Below, one piece after another: positions 63,387-64,000 of a stretch of 64,000 nt of DNA. The position numbers and the translations under genes were made by a program. The stretch spans positions 1,488,001 to 1,552,000 of the forward strand of contig NZ_AP012547.1 of the NCBI RefSeq assembly GCF_000828635.1, read 5' to 3'. Position 1 is the first letter of the stretch; the number at the start of each line of letters is the position of its first letter. The DNA is from Sulfuritalea hydrogenivorans sk43H. Its GTDB lineage: Bacteria > Pseudomonadota > Gammaproteobacteria > Burkholderiales > Rhodocyclaceae. Under the pieces are notes generated by a model. The model had not been told where the DNA came from. It ran no database searches and saw nothing but the letters and a program-made list of their open reading frames with translations.

Positions 63387-64000
63387 ATGAAATACATCTC
63401 CACACGCGGCGGCGGCAAGCCGCAGGAATTCTGCGACATCCTGCTCGGCGGCCTTGCGCCGGATGGCGGGCTTTACCTCCCCGAGTCCTATCCGCAGGTG
63501 GCCGACCGACTCGACGAGTGGCGCGGCCTGTCGTATGCCGAGCTGGCTTTTGAAATTCTGTCGCTTTACATCACCGACATTCCGGCGGCGGACCTCAAGG
63601 CAATCTGCGACAAGACTTACACGACCGAGACCTACCGCTGGAGCCGCGATGCGGCGAAGGCGCGGGACATCGTGCCGCTGACCACGCTGGAGCCGGATTT
63701 CCACCTGCTGGAACTGTCCAACGGGCCGACGCTGGCCTTCAAGGACATGGCCATGCAGTTGCTCGGCAACCTGTTCGAGTACGTGCTGGACCGGCGCAAT
63801 GAAACCATCAACATCCTCGGCGCGACCTCGGGCGATACCGGATCGGCGGCGGAATACGCGATGCGCGGCAAGCACAATGTGCGCGTCTTCATGCTTTCGC
63901 CGGAAGGCAAGATGAGCGCCTTCCAGCGCGCGCAGATGTATTCGCTGCAGGATGCGAACATTTTCAACATCGCCGTGCGCGGCATGTTCGACGACGCGCA
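63387..64000 (+). CDS. thrC: Threonine synthase, 3' truncated by the window end
   Basis: The first 204 or so residues are present. MKYISTRGG opens the protein, GPTLAFKDMAMQ carries the PLP lysine and NILGATSGDTGSAAEYAM the phosphate-binding loop. It converts O-phosphohomoserine to threonine and pairs functionally with hom upstream. The frame continues out of the window. Confidence 0.95.
   Translation, partial: MKYISTRGGGKPQEFCDILLGGLAPDGGLYLPESYPQVADRLDEWRGLSYAELAFEILSLYITDIPAADLKAICDKTYTTETYRWSRDAAKARDIVPLTTLEPDFHLLELSNGPTLAFKDMAMQLLGNLFEYVLDRRNETINILGATSGDTGSAAEYAMRGKHNVRVFMLSPEGKMSAFQRAQMYSLQDANIFNIAVRGMFDDA

Overview
The window is high-GC, densely coded DNA with the gene content of a respiring betaproteobacterium. 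A Rhodocyclales/Sterolibacteriaceae-type organism fits best: a complete Etf/Etf-QO-linked beta-oxidation set, large multihaem cytochromes, a GlrK-QseG-GlrR module, an arn lipid A operon with split arnA, and the rpsF-priB-rpsR-rplI-dnaB and alaA-hom-thrC groupings. The taxonomic call is inference from gene content. No rRNA, tRNA or CRISPR array was recognised.

Layout. 1-2191: the end of a ferritin-like PaaA/PaaC-family gene, a small unknown partner and an unknown exported protein. 2192-3818: an IS30-family remnant with a complete 1191-bp IS5-family element beside it, bounded by a TTAG target duplication. 3896-8573 (minus): a PuuD-like amidotransferase, a YbdK-type ligase, a CPA2 antiporter, a LapA-domain protein, a truncated GGDEF gene and a glycine-zipper protein. 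8659-11890 (minus): glrK-qseG-glrR, whose regulator lacks the sigma-54 contact loop.

11897-23069 is the most unusual part. It consists of two back-to-back arms. The minus arm holds a b-type cytochrome, an 18-haem periplasmic c-type cytochrome and a ferredoxin/FAD oxidoreductase. The plus arm holds a tetrahaem cytochrome, an NHL-propeller lipoprotein, a large outer-membrane beta-barrel, a second NHL propeller, a 12-haem cytochrome and a CcmI-like TPR protein. Together they encode 34 haem-binding motifs plus a barrel, which suggests a trans-envelope electron-transfer system. The plus arm looks like a mirrored duplication around the barrel.

23125-27632: an M48-like lipoprotein with a broken zinc motif, an HDOD/EAL-like protein, an IclR regulator, a DEDD exonuclease and an isochorismatase-fold hydrolase. 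27778-43378: fatty-acid/acyl-CoA oxidation (two acyl-CoA dehydrogenases, a fused hydroxyacyl-CoA dehydrogenase/enoyl-CoA hydratase, thiolase, a TetR regulator with visible operators, EtfBA, an MCP, Etf-QO, a thioesterase and acetoacetyl-CoA synthetase). Electrons would pass from the dehydrogenases through Etf and Etf-QO to quinone. 43391-50974: rlmJ, an RluF-like pseudouridine synthase, an HDOD protein, the S6-PriB-S18-L9-DnaB cluster and a PIN-PhoH ATPase.

51072-59025 (minus): a nearly contiguous arn operon for 4-amino-4-deoxy-L-arabinose addition to lipid A, with bcp at its end and a DUF498 gene at its head. 59191-64000: alaA-like, GNAT, hom and the start of thrC. A hicB gene, a frameshifted hicA and a membrane-protein gene are inserted between hom and thrC.

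A short dispersed repeat with core CGCCAGCGCCGACTTTC (one T or the last bases vary) occurs at eight places, both between and inside genes, and is not explained by any annotated feature.
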